Source: Camellia lanceoleosa (taxonomy: Eukaryota > Streptophyta > Magnoliopsida > Ericales > Theaceae). From it: a stretch of DNA of 64,000 bases. Both the position numbers and the translations under genes were made by a program. Of the stretch, positions 10,614 to 23,000 are shown in pieces; within the stretch, counting starts at the first letter, position 1; each line of letters begins with the position of its first letter. The stretch covers positions 682,001 through 746,000 of the forward strand of contig JANUSC010000051.1 of assembly GCA_025200525.1 (NCBI GenBank), given 5' to 3'. Under the pieces are notes generated by a model that saw nothing but the letters and a program-made list of their open reading frames with translations, searched no databases and was not told the DNA's origin.

Positions 10614-11983
10614 TCATAATTCTGCCACTGCTTTTCCTTTGACCGACTTGCGTGTTACATACTTTAGATCAAATTCGGAGAGCAACAGCAACCAACGAGC
10701 TAGCCTACCCGTAAGTGCTGGTTTCTCGAAAAGATATTTGATGGGATCGAGTCGTGAAACCAACATTACAGAGTGAGCTAATAGGTAGTGCCGCAGCTTC
10801 CTAGTAGCCCATACCAAAGCTAAGCAAGCTTTCTCTAGCGGAGTGTAACGGGTTTCGTACTCTAGCATCTTTCTGCTCAGATAGTAAATGGCTCTCTCCA
10901 CCTTGTCTTCTGATTCTTGCACAAGCAAGCAGCCCATTGTAGTCTCAGTTACTGACAGATACAAGATCAACGGTTTCCCTGGTTCTGGCGGTGACAACAC
11001 GGGCGGGTTCTGTAAATATTCTTTAATCTGTTCAAATGCAGCTTGACATCGGCCGTCCCATTGGAACTTCTTTTCTTTCTTGAGGAGGCCAAAAAGTGGT
11101 TCACAAGTCAAGGTTAATTTTGAGATAAACCGTCTTATGAATTGCACTTTACCCAGAAAGCCTCGCACCTCCTTTTCAGTCCTTGGTGGTGGCATTTCTA
11201 AGATGGCCTTGATTTTGGAAGGGTCGACTGTAACACCAAATGTACATTTCTGAGGGTTTAGCCGCAACCGGAATTCCCTGATCCTTTGAAAAAACTTGTG
11301 CAAGGTGGTGTAGTGGCCCTCTCTTTCTTTGGATTTGACAATCATGTCGTCCACGTACACCTCAACCTCTTTATGGATCATATCGTGTAATATTGTGGTT
11401 GCGGCCCGTTGATAAGTAGCTCCAGCGTTCTTCAACCCAAATGGCATTACCAGAGCAAGACGTCCACGGGTGGTGAATGCGCCTTTTCCGCCTTCCAAAG
11501 GCCATCACTATCTGGTTGTATCCTGAAAAGCCATCCATGAATGAGAGCAAAGCATGCCCTGCTGTGAAATCCACCAACTCATCGATATGCGGCAAGGGAA
11601 AATCGTCCTTCGGACTAGCTATGTTCAAATCCCTGAAATCCACACATACCCGGATCCTGCCATCCTTCTTCGGCACCGGAACAATGTTGGCCAACCAAGT
11701 CGGATATTCGGATACCAGTAGGAAGCCTGCGTCGATTTGCTTGGTGATCTCTTCCTTAATCTTGAGAGCCCAGTCCGGGCGGATCCTCCCGAAGTTTCGC
11801 TGATGTGTCGAGCCTCGGGGTCAAGGGGGATCCGATGCTATACAATCTCAGGATCGATTCCAGGCATGTCTTTGTAAGACCACGCGAAAACATCTTTGAA
11901 ATCTTTTAATAAAGCGACTAAGCGCTCGCGTTCCTCCGAAGACAACGTGGACCCGATCTGGACCACCTGGGTCCTCCTCAAGA
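10614..11983 (-). pseudogene. pol: Reverse transcriptase and first RNase H of element B, frameshifted
   Basis: Polymerase that copies element RNA into DNA. The pre-RT segment lies at about 11983-11695 with a stop. RT fingers follow: VPKKDGRIRVCVDFRDLN, DFPLPHIDELVD, MDGFSGYNQI. A frameshift near 11480-11500 moves the frame to MPFGLKNAGATYQR and the catalytic YVDDMIVKS. After FGVT the next residues are VDPSKIKAIL; element E has about 15 more residues there (GKFLGYIVNHRGIE region), so an in-frame deletion has removed part of the palm/thumb join. RNase H motifs follow (YTPLEKACLALVWATRKLRHYL, LTGRLARWLLLLSEFD). The frame stops after KAVAEL. Confidence 0.92.
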
Positions 11984-12643
11984 CTAATATTCATGAGTGA
12001 TTTCATCCATTAAAGGTTTGACAAATCTCTCTTGCTCTTGCTCAATTAAACGTTGCAAAATCGGAGGAACTTCGTCCTCGTCGTGTTCATCAAAGTTTTG
12101 AAAGTCTGAATTAATGCAATAAATCAAGGGCACAGAAAAGTACTTAGAAACCACAGTTACTTGATTCTCATTAAGCACATCCAAATCGTCCGATTCATTT
12201 ACAACAGACTCAAATGAAAAGGAAAAAGACGACCTAGATAGGACTGTGGTATCCGGGTTATCATCCCCAGTATTACCAGATTCAGACTCAGTCGAGCTAG
12301 AACCTGATTCTGACTCACAAGACTCGGTGGAATCAGATTTCGGCTCACTACCTGACCCGGTGCTGCTGGACAAAAATCCCTCCTCGTATTGCCAAGTGAG
12401 AGAGGGTGCGATAGATGCATCCAAGATAGTCGCTGGTAGGCCCGCAGATGTTTCATCCCCAATCATGGAAACCGAGAAGTTATCCCCCAAGCACTTATGG
12501 TCGATCGGAGGATTAGAAAGTAGACATGCCAGCGCTACCCCCATTTCAAATTCTGTGCCCTCAGAATCCACTGCCTTACACTGCTCAACCTCAGCTGATG
12601 GGTCTGTCTGCTCTGTGGCAACGTCATCCCTGGATAGTTGCAA
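11984..12643 (-). CDS. Acidic linker between protease and RT of element B
   Basis: About 219 residues, rich in Ser, Glu and Asp (residues about 100-130 are almost all Ser, Glu, Thr, Gly). It ends with DEDEVPPILQRLIEQEQERF, a pre-RT style motif seen in Tat-type pol proteins. There is no enzymatic motif. It is probably part of the pol polyprotein rather than a separate gene, and its start Met is arbitrary. It is continuous by position with the protease above and the RT below, though in different frames. Confidence 0.55.
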   Translation of the reverse strand: MQLSRDDVATEQTDPSAEVEQCKAVDSEGTEFEMGVALACLLSNPPIDHKCLGDNFSVSMIGDETSAGLPATILDASIAPSLTWQYEEGFLSSSTGSGSEPKSDSTESCESESGSSSTESESGNTGDDNPDTTVLSRSSFSFSFESVVNESDDLDVLNENQVTVVSKYFSVPLIYCINSDFQNFDEHDEDEVPPILQRLIEQEQERFVKPLMDEITHEY

Positions 12644-12760
12644 GTCGAAGAAGATCTAGAAACCTGGCACGCGCTTCTTCTCCACGTTTAGCCACGGTTC
12701 TGGGAAGCCGCAAAATGGAAAGTTCTCCCCCTCCCGGACGAAGCGTCCGTTCAGGGTATC

Positions 12761-13552
12761 CTAGATGGGCCTATGCATTAACTCAAAAGGCTTCCCAGCC
12801 TGCTTTGCTCTGGCTCTTCCGGCCATTTCTTTTCCCTTCCTCACCCAATCCTCTTTGGTGGGCAGATAACCCAAGCCAAAGGTATGAGGGTTGTGTGGCA
12901 CTTCGGCCAATGCTGCAACGCCTTTCCGGCTGCTCCTTCCTAATCCTATCCCGGGGATGTGTTGTAGCTTGTTCATAAGGTAGACAGATTGAGCACTGAC
13001 GTACACTCCCTCATTCACAGCCATGATATTCTGCACTGCCCAGGCTTCAGCCAAAGTGAACCCTGATAAGAAAACATCCTTTGTGCCATGCTCGATTTCC
13101 AAGACAGGTGTGGACACTTCTGGCGGCGGATGGGTTGATGAATTCCTGACGATAATAGCCACTCCCTTCCCGTGAGGGTACTTCAACATTTGATGTAGAG
13201 TGGAAGAGACTGCCTTTACTTGGTGCAACCACGGCCGCCCCAAGAGTAGATTGAAGATTGTGGGAACGTCCAAGACATGGAATTCAATGTTATGTTGTCC
13301 TGGACCAACCTGAGTCTGAATTTTGACAGTCCCCATCACTTCCCTACTAGTATTATCATATGCTCTGATCACCTGAGTAGTCGGCACGAAGTCCGCGGGC
13401 TTCAACCCGATTGCATACGCTGTTCTGGCTGGGCAGACATTGATGGCGGACCCGGTATCAACAAGTACCACCGGTATCCACTTGTCTCTACATTCCACGG
13501 AAATGTAGAGGGATTTGTTATGATTCGTGCCCTCAGGCAGTAGTTCTTTGTC
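12761..13552 (-). CDS. pro: Aspartic protease with G-patch-like tail, element B
   Basis: Cuts the Gag-Pol polyprotein. The catalytic motif is VVLVDTGSAINVCP near residues 10-24 of the open frame, and the flap/closing motif is LLGRPWLHQ about 75 residues later; both are standard for retroviral-type aspartic proteases. Around residues 185-225 glycine-rich segments (HIPGIGLGRSSRKG, TFGLGYLPTKEDW) resemble the G-patch seen after the protease in Ogre-type elements. The frame stops at 12761. The region directly upstream (13499-13552) links it to the gag-pro linker in another frame. Confidence 0.85.
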   Translation of the reverse strand, partial: DKELLPEGTNHNKSLYISVECRDKWIPVVLVDTGSAINVCPARTAYAIGLKPADFVPTTQVIRAYDNTSREVMGTVKIQTQVGPGQHNIEFHVLDVPTIFNLLLGRPWLHQVKAVSSTLHQMLKYPHGKGVAIIVRNSSTHPPPEVSTPVLEIEHGTKDVFLSGFTLAEAWAVQNIMAVNEGVYVSAQSVYLMNKLQHIPGIGLGRSSRKGVAALAEVPHNPHTFGLGYLPTKEDWVRKGKEMAGRARAKQAGKPFELMHRPI

Positions 13553-14430
13553 TTAAAAGGTTAATGCCGGGGAACCTCCTCCCGGAAAGACCAGCCCAAC
13601 CAACTGCTCTGGTGTAGTATCTATAGAGAGTTTGGCCTTGTCCATGGCAGATAGGACGGCTCGTCTGCAGGTATTGCGATGCCATAAGCGAATTCCCCGA
13701 TGGAGATGTTCCGCTTGTATCTTCTTTAATTGCTTCAGCACAACCTCTTCTTCAATTTGCTTTTCCCTCTGTTTCTCAGCTTCCTTGTCTTTCCCAGTCG
13801 CCTCAAGTTGGTCTAAGTGTGGGGGCTTGAAATACCGCCCACTTCTTGTCATATGAGCGACCTCACAATATACTGTATCATCTAGTTGATTACTTCCCCA
13901 ATCCTCATTCGTGTGGGCAAGACATAAATCATCGTCTTCCCACCACATTCCGTCGGCAGCCGACAGACACCTGTCCGGCTCCGGTATGATCGTACTCGCA
14001 GCATCTTCAGTCCATATGCCCGCAGCATTTTCTATTCCTGTGCACACAGCACTTTCGACCCCCACATGGGCCTTAGCTTTTCTGATTCTCTCGGAATCCT
14101 CAAATTTTTGTTGTTCCAACTGCGTCAATACAGCTGGTTGTTCAATACTCCCTGCATTTACAATGCCCAAGTTCTGAGTGAAATCCTTAGTGCCAGCACT
14201 CTCCGACGGTGTATTCTGACTCTCGGTCCTTCCGGCCACCACTGATACTCTTGCCCCTACCGGGCCCTGTTCTGGTTGATATTCTACGATGTTTGGTTGA
14301 TCATCTAACCATCCGGTAACTTCTGCCGACTCCTCATACTTGAACCAGTTGATTGCCGCATCCCCTGATTCTTGGTCACTGAAGAACTGGAGGTTGGCAA
14401 GGTCTTCTCCTACAACTGTTAGATCATCCG
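13553..14430 (-). CDS. gag-protease linker region of element B
   Basis: The open frame has Met at 14242 but reads without a stop from about 14430. It ends with a charged segment (about residues 145-185, rich in Glu, Lys and Gln) after the motif HMTRSGRYFKPP, a short arginine/aromatic motif common before the protease of Tat/Ogre elements. No enzyme domain is visible. It is probably part of a Gag-Pro polyprotein; the role is unknown. Confidence 0.55.
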
Positions 14431-14516
14431 CTCTCGCTCAAATTTCCCCCTCAGATACACATAATTTCGCTTTTTGGCAGTTCTACACTCACCAGATGGC
14501 CCATCGACCGATGTAT

Positions 14517-16261
14517 TCACTTGGATCGAGACCCTCCAAAGGAGATTCCCATATTGTTCAACCTCGCATTCAACAACCCCACTTTCTCGAAATCGCCTGT
14601 CCCATCTTCGGTGGTCACCACCATTGGCTCGGATTGGGTTGTGGAGATGTCCATCATGCACAAGTCAGTGCAGACAGGAAGGATCACCTCCGGCTTAGGT
14701 AGGTGGGATGGGGTGTTATAGATACTAGGATCGTAAGACGGGACCCCAGTTTGGATGAAGTTGATTCTGTTGGGAGGAGGAGCTTGGTTATGTGGTGGGA
14801 GAGGATTTGTTGTGATGTTGGGTTTGTCGGGAGGCGCGATCACCTGCTTGTCAATAAGATCCTGGATCTCATGACGCAATCTAAAGCAACGATCGGTGTC
14901 ATGACCATGCTGTTGGTGATACGCGCAGTATTTTGCTGGGTCATGAGAAGGAGGGAGTGGATTTGGCAGTGGCCTCGGCTCTAGGGGTGTCAAATGCTTC
15001 TTCCTGATTAATACCCCCAGAGCTTTGGACAGGGGCATATATAGGGGGTGAAGGTTCTTTGGCCTCCGGGCTGGTATTTGGCGGTTTGGGTATTGCTTCC
15101 AGATGCGCCAGAGAAAGGCGTGGCTGCCATGGGTCTTGGGGGAGGGGGAATGGTGGTGACCACGCTCACCTCTGAAGCTCGTGCAGTTGCAGCGCCACTC
15201 GATCCTGCGTTGTTGTTACGATTGAAAGTCCTTCTAGGTTGCTTCCTATCCTGGTCGATCAGACCTTGTTTCATGGCATCCTTGATTTGTACCCCCATCT
15301 CGTGTAAATCTGAGAAGGTGGGAAAGGGGAGTACAATCATCTTCTGCATCAATTTTGGTTGGAGATTGCGCACAATCATCCTGATTTGAACTTTGTCCGT
15401 AGGCCTCAAAGTCATTATCGATGCCTTCGCCCTCCATCGAGTTACGAAATCTGAGAAAGTCTCTTTAGGCTCCTGCCTCATTGTTTCGAGATCACGAGTT
15501 GTAATATCGATCTGGGTATTGTACGAGTATTGTGCGACAAAGGCCTTAGCCATTTCATCCCAGCTTCTTTTTACCTCATCCTCTAACTTCGCGTACCAGA
15601 TGGCGGCCACACCCGACAGGGTTCGGCCAAATAGTGAAAGCTTTTGTCGTCGGGTTAGGCCCATTGGCCGCAGGATGTCTGAGAATAGCCGAAGATGGAC
15701 TATGGGGTCCCCGGACCCGTCGAAGCGGTCAATTTGTGGCATCTTGAACCTATCGGGCAATGTCACAGCCACATCGGTGTATCCGTCCTCAATGTTCGGA
15801 ATAGCCTTCACCCCTTGTGATTTCTTGAAAAGCTTCTCAAGCTTGCTCAGTTTTAGAGCTATATGGTCTATTTCCAACTCGAAGGGAGAGTCCGGGTGGT
15901 TGGGTGTATGGGTCTTGGACAGTTGAGGCGGAAACGGGGGCGGAGCTGGCCCCGTTGGAAGGTTTGTGTCCTCTTGGATGTTTTGGACATTTGGCACGGT
16001 GTTCTGGGTATTTGGCAGAGCATTCTGGACAGTAGGTGCCTGCTCGGGTAATAGGGCCCCTGGTGGAGGAGGAACCTGATGTGAAGCAGATGCCGCATTC
16101 TGCTGTTGTAGTCTAGTGATTAGCTCGGCCTGCTGGGCCATGATTGTGGCTTGTTGCTTGGAGAACTCCGCTTGGCGGGCAGCGTCCTCTTGCATCTGTT
16201 TCATGCTCTCATGCATTTGGCGCATCAAGGCTTCCACCCCTGACGTATTTTGCTGATCCAT
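14517..16261 (-). pseudogene. gag: gag of element B, one frameshift
   Basis: Capsid polyprotein. The first frame (16261-15008, 417 residues) has a Gln-rich coiled-coil-like start (MRQMHESMKQMQEDAARQA), a proline-rich spacer around residues 60-110, KLSKLEKLFKKSQG, then the retrotransposon gag core: RFDGSGDPIVHLRLFS, LSGVAAIWYAKLEDE, SWDEMAKAFVAQYSYN, FSDFVTRWRAKA. A frameshift near 15040-15050 moves the frame to 15038-14517, which holds the zinc-knuckle-like CAYHQQHGHDTDRC (C-x2-H-x4-H-x4-C). Element A keeps the two parts in one frame (TPLYMPLSKALEVL), which shows the shift is a mutation. The start Met at 16261 follows the leader and lies in the same context as in element A. Confidence 0.92.
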
Positions 16262-16997
16262 CTGAATGACCGGTATGTCTATTTCTATAGCAACAATTGA
16301 GACCTCAGTCGTACTGTCCTCTGATGGAGTAACCCACTATTCTGGCAACCTCTGTTCTGACACACTGCGCTTCCTTGGCTTTCTCCTGACAACGGGGGGT
16401 AAAGAATAGAACACTGGATGTCCGTCAACCAGATCCTCAGATCGATTGAGTCGACGACCTCGTGTCCAAAGTGCTTGGGGAATATCTACTGGGTCGGAAG
16501 CAATGGTGCTAAAACTGCCCTAGCAAAAGATAAATAAAGCGAAAAGGAAATAAATAACCAGATAAATGAACAGCATGACAGCTTAAAATAAATACACAAC
16601 ACACAGTCGGGCATACAACACACGGTTGATAAGCTGAAAACACACTGTCTCCAAATACTGATCACTGTCCCTGAATCACTATTCCCCAAAGGCTGAATCT
16701 AATACCCGCAGATAACTGATTCTCAAATACTGACTGATGCCCGAAGGCCTGATGCCCAAACTCATAAACTGATACATGCATTCCCTGTAGAGACACACTC
16801 TAAAAGCACATAACAGATAAGCGAGATCCAAGACACCCCTATGTTGGGGTAGGGTTTCCCTGTCCTATTTTGTCAGCAACTAGGGTTTCACTACGCACGC
16901 AGCGGTTTCAAACAACCTATATCGGGTAAGCAACCTGTCCTAGTTTGGAATGGTCACTACGGATTTCGATATGCACTAGGTCGAATGGTCAAGGTCT
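16262..16997 (-). other. 5' leader of element B, proximal part
   Basis: Non-coding leader matching 3871-4510 of element A, for example TAGGGTTTCACTACGCACGC at about 16880-16900. It is interrupted at 16997 by solo LTR S1 and resumes at 19799. Confidence 0.75.
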
Positions 16998-19798
16998 TGT
17001 AGACGCCGCGGGCTTTTGCTCTCTGATTCGCTTCGGACTCCGTTTGTTTGTTTGTTGCGGTTAAATCAACCAAAGAGTCCAACTCCGCAAATCGTTTTGA
17101 AGAAAAAGCAGATTTTGAAAAGTAGTGCCAAACATGGATCTTTGCGAGATCTGAGTCGCCACCTAAATATTTTAAAATGGAAAATTTAGGAAACCCTGAC
17201 TCGGTGCCGAAGGCCACATGTCCGTCATCACCAAAGTGGTCTTGGCTCGGGAGCTTGGGTACGATCGGGGAAGGTCAGCTATGAGCACCCCCTTTTCGCC
17301 CGGTCCGAAGAACGGCCTCTACTAACCATGATATTCGATTTTGAAAACGTTATGTGCTCTTATTCTAGTTATTAGCCTAGAATTACTATGTTATGCGCGC
17401 AGCAAACAAATATAGACTAGATTGCCTAATTTGGAAATAATCATTGCATATCCGTTTGTTTTGAAGATGCTTTGGAATTTGCTACTCGCAAGTAGGCTAA
17501 AACACGAATTTCAACGAGTTTTTCCAACTCAAGCAATCCAACCTCCACCCACAGGCATTCAAGCAGTTATATCACATAAGCAGCTAACCTCATGGTAATC
17601 ATGCCATTATGTTAACATTCACACTCATGCGATATGCTAAAGCGTAAATACTTACATCGTACTCCGTGCCAAAACAATAAACTAGTTAGCAAACATGTGT
17701 GTCCTAGTTCATGTTAAGTGGCTAATGCAACACAAGCAATGGTGTAATCTAAACAGGCTCGGCTGTCCTAAGCATGGCATATGGAATGCTACGAATAGCA
17801 CGTATTCAATTTGGAAATTGGAATACAATGCAGTTAGCGTGATGTACCGAGCCCGATGCATGTAAACAAATGCATGGATGGACGCATGCATTGCATAAGG
17901 TATGCTAAAATAAATGTGCCCTAATCTACCATCATGAGCAGGTAAATAAAAGGGAAGAAAGACGTGGGGTTGGAAGACATACACACACCCACACACACTT
18001 ATTACAAATTTACCCTCGCTCGGAGGGGCCAAAAGAATAATACAAATTAACTAACTACGCAAGCTAATTAAATATTACAAATTAATTAAATTAAGAAAAA
18101 CAGTAAACCTCCTCGGGGCGAGGGCTCAATGCACGCGCGCTCGGATTCCGCTCGGAATTGCACTGCCATGCCTAGCCTGCCTCTGTTTTCCTGCTTTGTT
18201 TCTCTGAAGACTGCCAAAGTCTCAAGGATGCCTCTCTGGACACTAGAGAATCCCACCGGCTAGAGGAAATGACCACCGGCACTAAGATGTGGCCCATCGG
18301 CACAAAAACATATCCACCGGCCACTGATTGAATGCCGGTCGGCACTAAATACTGCCGACCGGCAATGAATTCCTGCAAAACCTGCAACTCACAGCAGCAG
18401 AGGGCAAAACTTGCATGGCAGCTCAATTCAAGCAATGTATGCACCAAACACATTCCTTATCATGTTTGTGACTCAAAGGAGGATGTGTCTCGATCCTCGG
18501 GCCACCAATCACGTATTTCCATGCATGATGGCCCAAAGAATCAAGTGTGCAATTTTCATGTCAAATGAAATGCAAACTAGACAATCAAAGAGCCCAATCC
18601 CCATCACCAAATCAAGGGACAAGGCATGCATGCAAGATGCATTGTAACCTAATCATGTTAGCTAGGGATGCAATACGAGCATGTGAGCAAACAATGCAAG
18701 CATACAAGCAACATGAGGTGAGCATACAAGCAAGCAAATGATGGTCTTAAACATGACTTAGGCAACTCTAATTAAGCCTAAAATCAGTGGCCAAAATGCC
18801 CAAAAGTGAGGGCTAAACACACATGCACACATGCAAGTAAGTTGGACCAACACTTAGGCACCAAACAAGCAACTTCCAAGCACACTTGAAAGGGGATATC
18901 ATGGACAACTAGCATGCAATATAAGCTCTAAAAATCATGTCGAAATGTGGTGCCAAACCAACTCAAACAAGGAGAGGGGGTGGCCCTCCCCTTTTTAAGA
19001 CTTCAAGGCACCATCTCCACCACTGAAATCCTTCAAGATTTCAGTGGTGAAGAGGCCCAAACACCAAAGTATCGAAACTTGCACAAAATGGCACAAAATG
19101 AGGGCCTTTCAAGGCCTAAGAGGGGCCAAACTTCCCCAAACCACAAAACACTCTTAATAAACTATCAAGAGGGCCTAAAAACAGAACCTTTTTTTGTATT
19201 AAACACTAAGCACAAAAACAGCTCTAAGATAGGTAAAAATAGGATGCAAAAATGGGGAATAAAAGGCAAGTTTCTCACTCTTGTTGACCACCTTCACAAG
19301 TGTTGATGTTGTTGCTTCCTTGGGCTCAAATCCAGCCAAGAACACCAAGAACAACCTCTTGGAACCTCAGAAACCAAGGAAAGGTGAAGCACTAGGTGTT
19401 GATGTGCAATAGTAAGACAAAACACACACACTAAGCTTAAGGGAGAGAGAGATATGGGATAGATACACAAACCCTAACCTAAAACCAGAGCTCTCTCTGA
19501 GTTATTCCCTCTCTAAAAATGTCTAACCCTAAAGCCAAGGGGGAAGGGCTCTTCTTATAAGAGGCAATCTTGCCGGTGGTGTGTGGGGATGCCTCACAAG
19601 GCATTCCCTGCCCCTCCAAGGCAAAACACAAGTGTTTGGTGCAAAACCAGACACAAAATAGTCGAGTTCGGAGATCCTGAGGCAAGGCGCGTAGCCGAGA
19701 ACTCCGGGAACTCCAAACAAACACAAACATGGATAATCACCGAGTGTTCAAGCGGTGACGTCCAAGTCTTGAGGACGGTCAAAAATGGGGTGTCTACA
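16998..19798 (-). repeat. Solo LTR S1 (2.8 kb) inserted in the leader of element B
   Basis: The minus strand starts TGTAGACACCCC at 19798 and ends GCGTCTACA at 16998, so the ends form a TGTAGAC/GTCTACA inverted repeat. Both flanks are halves of the leader that is continuous in element A (near 4500-4530), so this is an insertion. The expected 5-bp target repeat is imperfect: GGTCT at 16993-16997 against GGTGC at 19799-19803. There is no internal region, which indicates a solo LTR left by LTR-LTR recombination. It is shorter than its relatives. A TATA-like TATAAG lies at 19559-19554 and a splice-donor-like site at 19278-19277. Confidence 0.8.
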
Positions 19799-20017
19799 GG
19801 TGCCCCGGTAAAACCGGGGTTTGTGTTCCCATACTGGCAGAGCCCGTAACCGGTCAGCCTTATGGTCATGCCTTGACAAGACAAGCCTCCGGCAAACCGT
19901 TCAGGAATAGCAGATGGCAAACACGGTGTCCTAAGCGCACCAATGCAAATGCAATGCAAAGAGACACACAAGAGTAGTCAAAACCAGATATCATGAGTTC
20001 GAGTCAAGTTCTCTAAC
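19799..20017 (-). other. 5' leader of element B, distal part next to the PBS
   Basis: Matches 4525-4749 of element A (CATACTGGCAGAGCCCG, CTCAGGAATAGCAGATGG-like segments). It is the second half of the leader split by S1. Confidence 0.75.
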
Positions 20018-20035
20018 TCCCCAGCAGAGTCGCCA
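20018..20035 (-). promoter_or_regulatory. Primer binding site of element B, tRNA-Arg type
   Basis: TGGCGACTCTGCTGGGGA on the minus strand, identical to that of element A, separated from the LTR end (20041) by GTTTC. Confidence 0.88.
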
Positions 20036-20040
20036 GAAAC

Positions 20041-23000
20041 TGTAACAAGCCCGCGGGGGGACCTCACTACAGCTCGGACTCGAATTGTGTCACGGTTCTA
20101 AATCTTGAACCAAAGAGTCCAAATCCGGCAAATCGTTTTGAGAAAACAGATTTTTGAAAGAAGTGCCAAACATGGACTGCTTTCCCAGATACAAAGTCGC
20201 CACCTAAATATTTTATTTTGGGAAATTTAGGAAACCCTGACTCGTTGCCTAAGGCCACGTGTCCGTCATCACCAAAGTTGCCTCGGCTCGGGAACTTGGG
20301 TACGATTAGAAGGTCACCGTGAGTTACCCTTCGCCCGATCAAAGATCGGCCTCTACTAACCATGATATCTAGTTTTGAAAACTTTGTGTGCTCTTATTCC
20401 AGTTATTAGCCTAGATTTACTACATGATGCGTACAGCATACAAGTATAGACTGGGTCGCCTGAATTGAAACAAAACATTTCATGTTTGTTTGTTTGAAAA
20501 TGGTTTGATGGTGCTACCTGCAGGTAGGCTAAGACGTGGATTTGCCACCCTCGGGTGGGCTTAGAAAACATGTTTTTGCCACTATCTAGTGGGCTTAAAA
20601 CAAACAGTTGATGATTCGTTCCAATCTAAACAACTCAACCTTCACCCACAAGCATCCAAGGCAGTTATATCACATAAGCAGTTAGCCTCATGGTAAGCAT
20701 GCTATTCATGGCAGTCACTCACACGCATGCAAGGATACTAAAGCATAAAACTCACCGAGTACTCTAAGCCAAAATAGAAATCGATTAGAAATCTATGCAT
20801 GATCCTAAATATACAGAAATGCCTAATGCAACACATGCAAAAATGCAACTATAGTAGGCTCGGCTATTCTAAACATGGCATATGAGATGCAACAGCTATC
20901 ATGTATTCAACTTGGAATTGAAATACAAATGCAGTTAGTATGATGCACCGAGCCCGGTGCATGTAAGACAGATGAATGAATGCAAACATGCTATCATACT
21001 GTATGCTAATTGAAACATGCCCTAATCTAACCATCATAAGCTGGTAAATAAAAGGGAAGAAAGACGTGGGGTTGGAAGACATACATCACACTCACGCACA
21101 CTTATTACAACATTGCCCTCGCGTAGAGGGTCCGAAAGAATAATATACAGTCCCGAATAGTACAGTCCAAATGAATAATACAGTCCAAAATATGTACAAA
21201 TTCCTAATTAATTAACAAATTAACTAAGAAAACAATAAACTAGCATGCAAGCCAGGGACTGCCTTGACTCTTCTTCAGATGATGAATGATGCATGTCCGG
21301 GCTGCCCTTGCGCGGAAATCCACTGTGATGCCCCAGTTAGCCTCTGTTTTGCAATAATTTTTGAAAAGCGCGCCAAACCCGGAAGACTGCCGATTCTTGA
21401 TTTGCTACAACAGAGAGCAGGAAAGGGGCATGGCAATGTATTTTCACAAATGTATGCATGCCTCGATCCTCGTGCCACCAATCACGTATCTCGATGCATG
21501 ATGGCCGAGGAGTCGAATTGCACAACTCAATATGGAATGAATGCACATGAAAACTCAACTAAAACCTAACTCCATCATGGATAATCCGGAGTATCGGTGA
21601 CTGGGGAATTGAGACACGTTTATCACTCGAGTAAAACGCACCTCGCTTCGTGTAACGCTAACTCCTGTCCCAAACACAATGCAATATGCATGACATGCAT
21701 GAAATCCAACTAAGATACAACCTAACATGCAACATGCTATGAAATGGCATACACGATGCACGAGATAACATGGCATATACAATGCGCTAACATACAACCT
21801 AGCATACACAACGTTATGGAATGAAATGGCATACACAATGCATAATGGACTTACACCAACACAAGTGGACCTCAGCCACACTCACATAAGAGGCCATTAG
21901 ATGAAAATGAGACACTCGAAATGCGTGCACACGTGCACGCAAACCGAGGACCGACCCTAAGGCACCGAATGCCACTCTAACAAGACACATGGCAAGACAT
22001 GGAATATGACATACTAGCATGCAAATTTCAGCAGCAAAAATTGATGCAAAACAGCCCCGAAACATGGCAAAATGACACCCGATGCATGAAATAAATCCCG
22101 AAACACGAAATTAGGCATACGGAATAACCTATGACTATGCAATGCATGCATTATTCGAACATGGAGTGTGAAGAAAGAATCAAGAAAGCCCAAAAATAAT
22201 AATATTTACAGTTCTAAGCAAGGCCAAACAGCGAGCGCAAATGGGGCTAAACTAGCATGCAAAAATGGCCCCGAAAGCAAGATAATGAAGCAAGTGACAG
22301 CTTCTGACCCTAAACAGAGAAGGGCCCTTCTGAAATGTCAAAGAGAGGCCCAAAATATGGTACTTTACAGTTTACCACAAGCCACAAAAACAGACACAAG
22401 TATGGCAAAACTCTCATGCAAAAAGTGGGCCCAAAGGAGGACAAAGAAGTAAGTGATGCATGCTGGCCCCAAACAGATAAAGGTCCTTCAACAAAGTTGA
22501 AGAGGGACCTAAAATATGACCTTTTACAGTTTATTATCAAACCCAAAACAGTGCAAAAGCATGCTCAAAATACTATGCAAGATAAGGCCAAAAAGAGAGC
22601 TATAACACAAAGTATAAAAAGGATGCTTCAAAATAGTAAAAGACCCTTAATGAAACATGAAGAGGGGGTCAAAATAAGGCTATTTATAGTTTGGACCAGA
22701 GTCCAAAAACAGAAGCACAAGAGGCTAACAAATCATGCAAAAATGGGGCCAAAAGATGGATACAAAGACATGTGACAAATGGAGACCTCAAATAGTGATG
22801 AGCCCTCAAAAATGTTGAACAAGGGCTTAAAAGAAGCTACTTTACAGTTTACAACATGCCTCAAAATAGTTTACATATAGGCCAAAAATACTACACAAGA
22901 AATAGGCATACAAGAGAGGTAAAGAAGCAAGTGCAAAGAGGAGGCCTCAAACAGTGAGAGGCTCTTAATCAAACATGCAAAATGACTCAAAATAATGCTA

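Noticed and set aside
12246..12978. Plus-strand ORFs opposite element B pol
   Set aside because: Shadow frames of the acidic linker and protease on the minus strand; unlike the D antisense ORFs they have no relatives elsewhere in the window.
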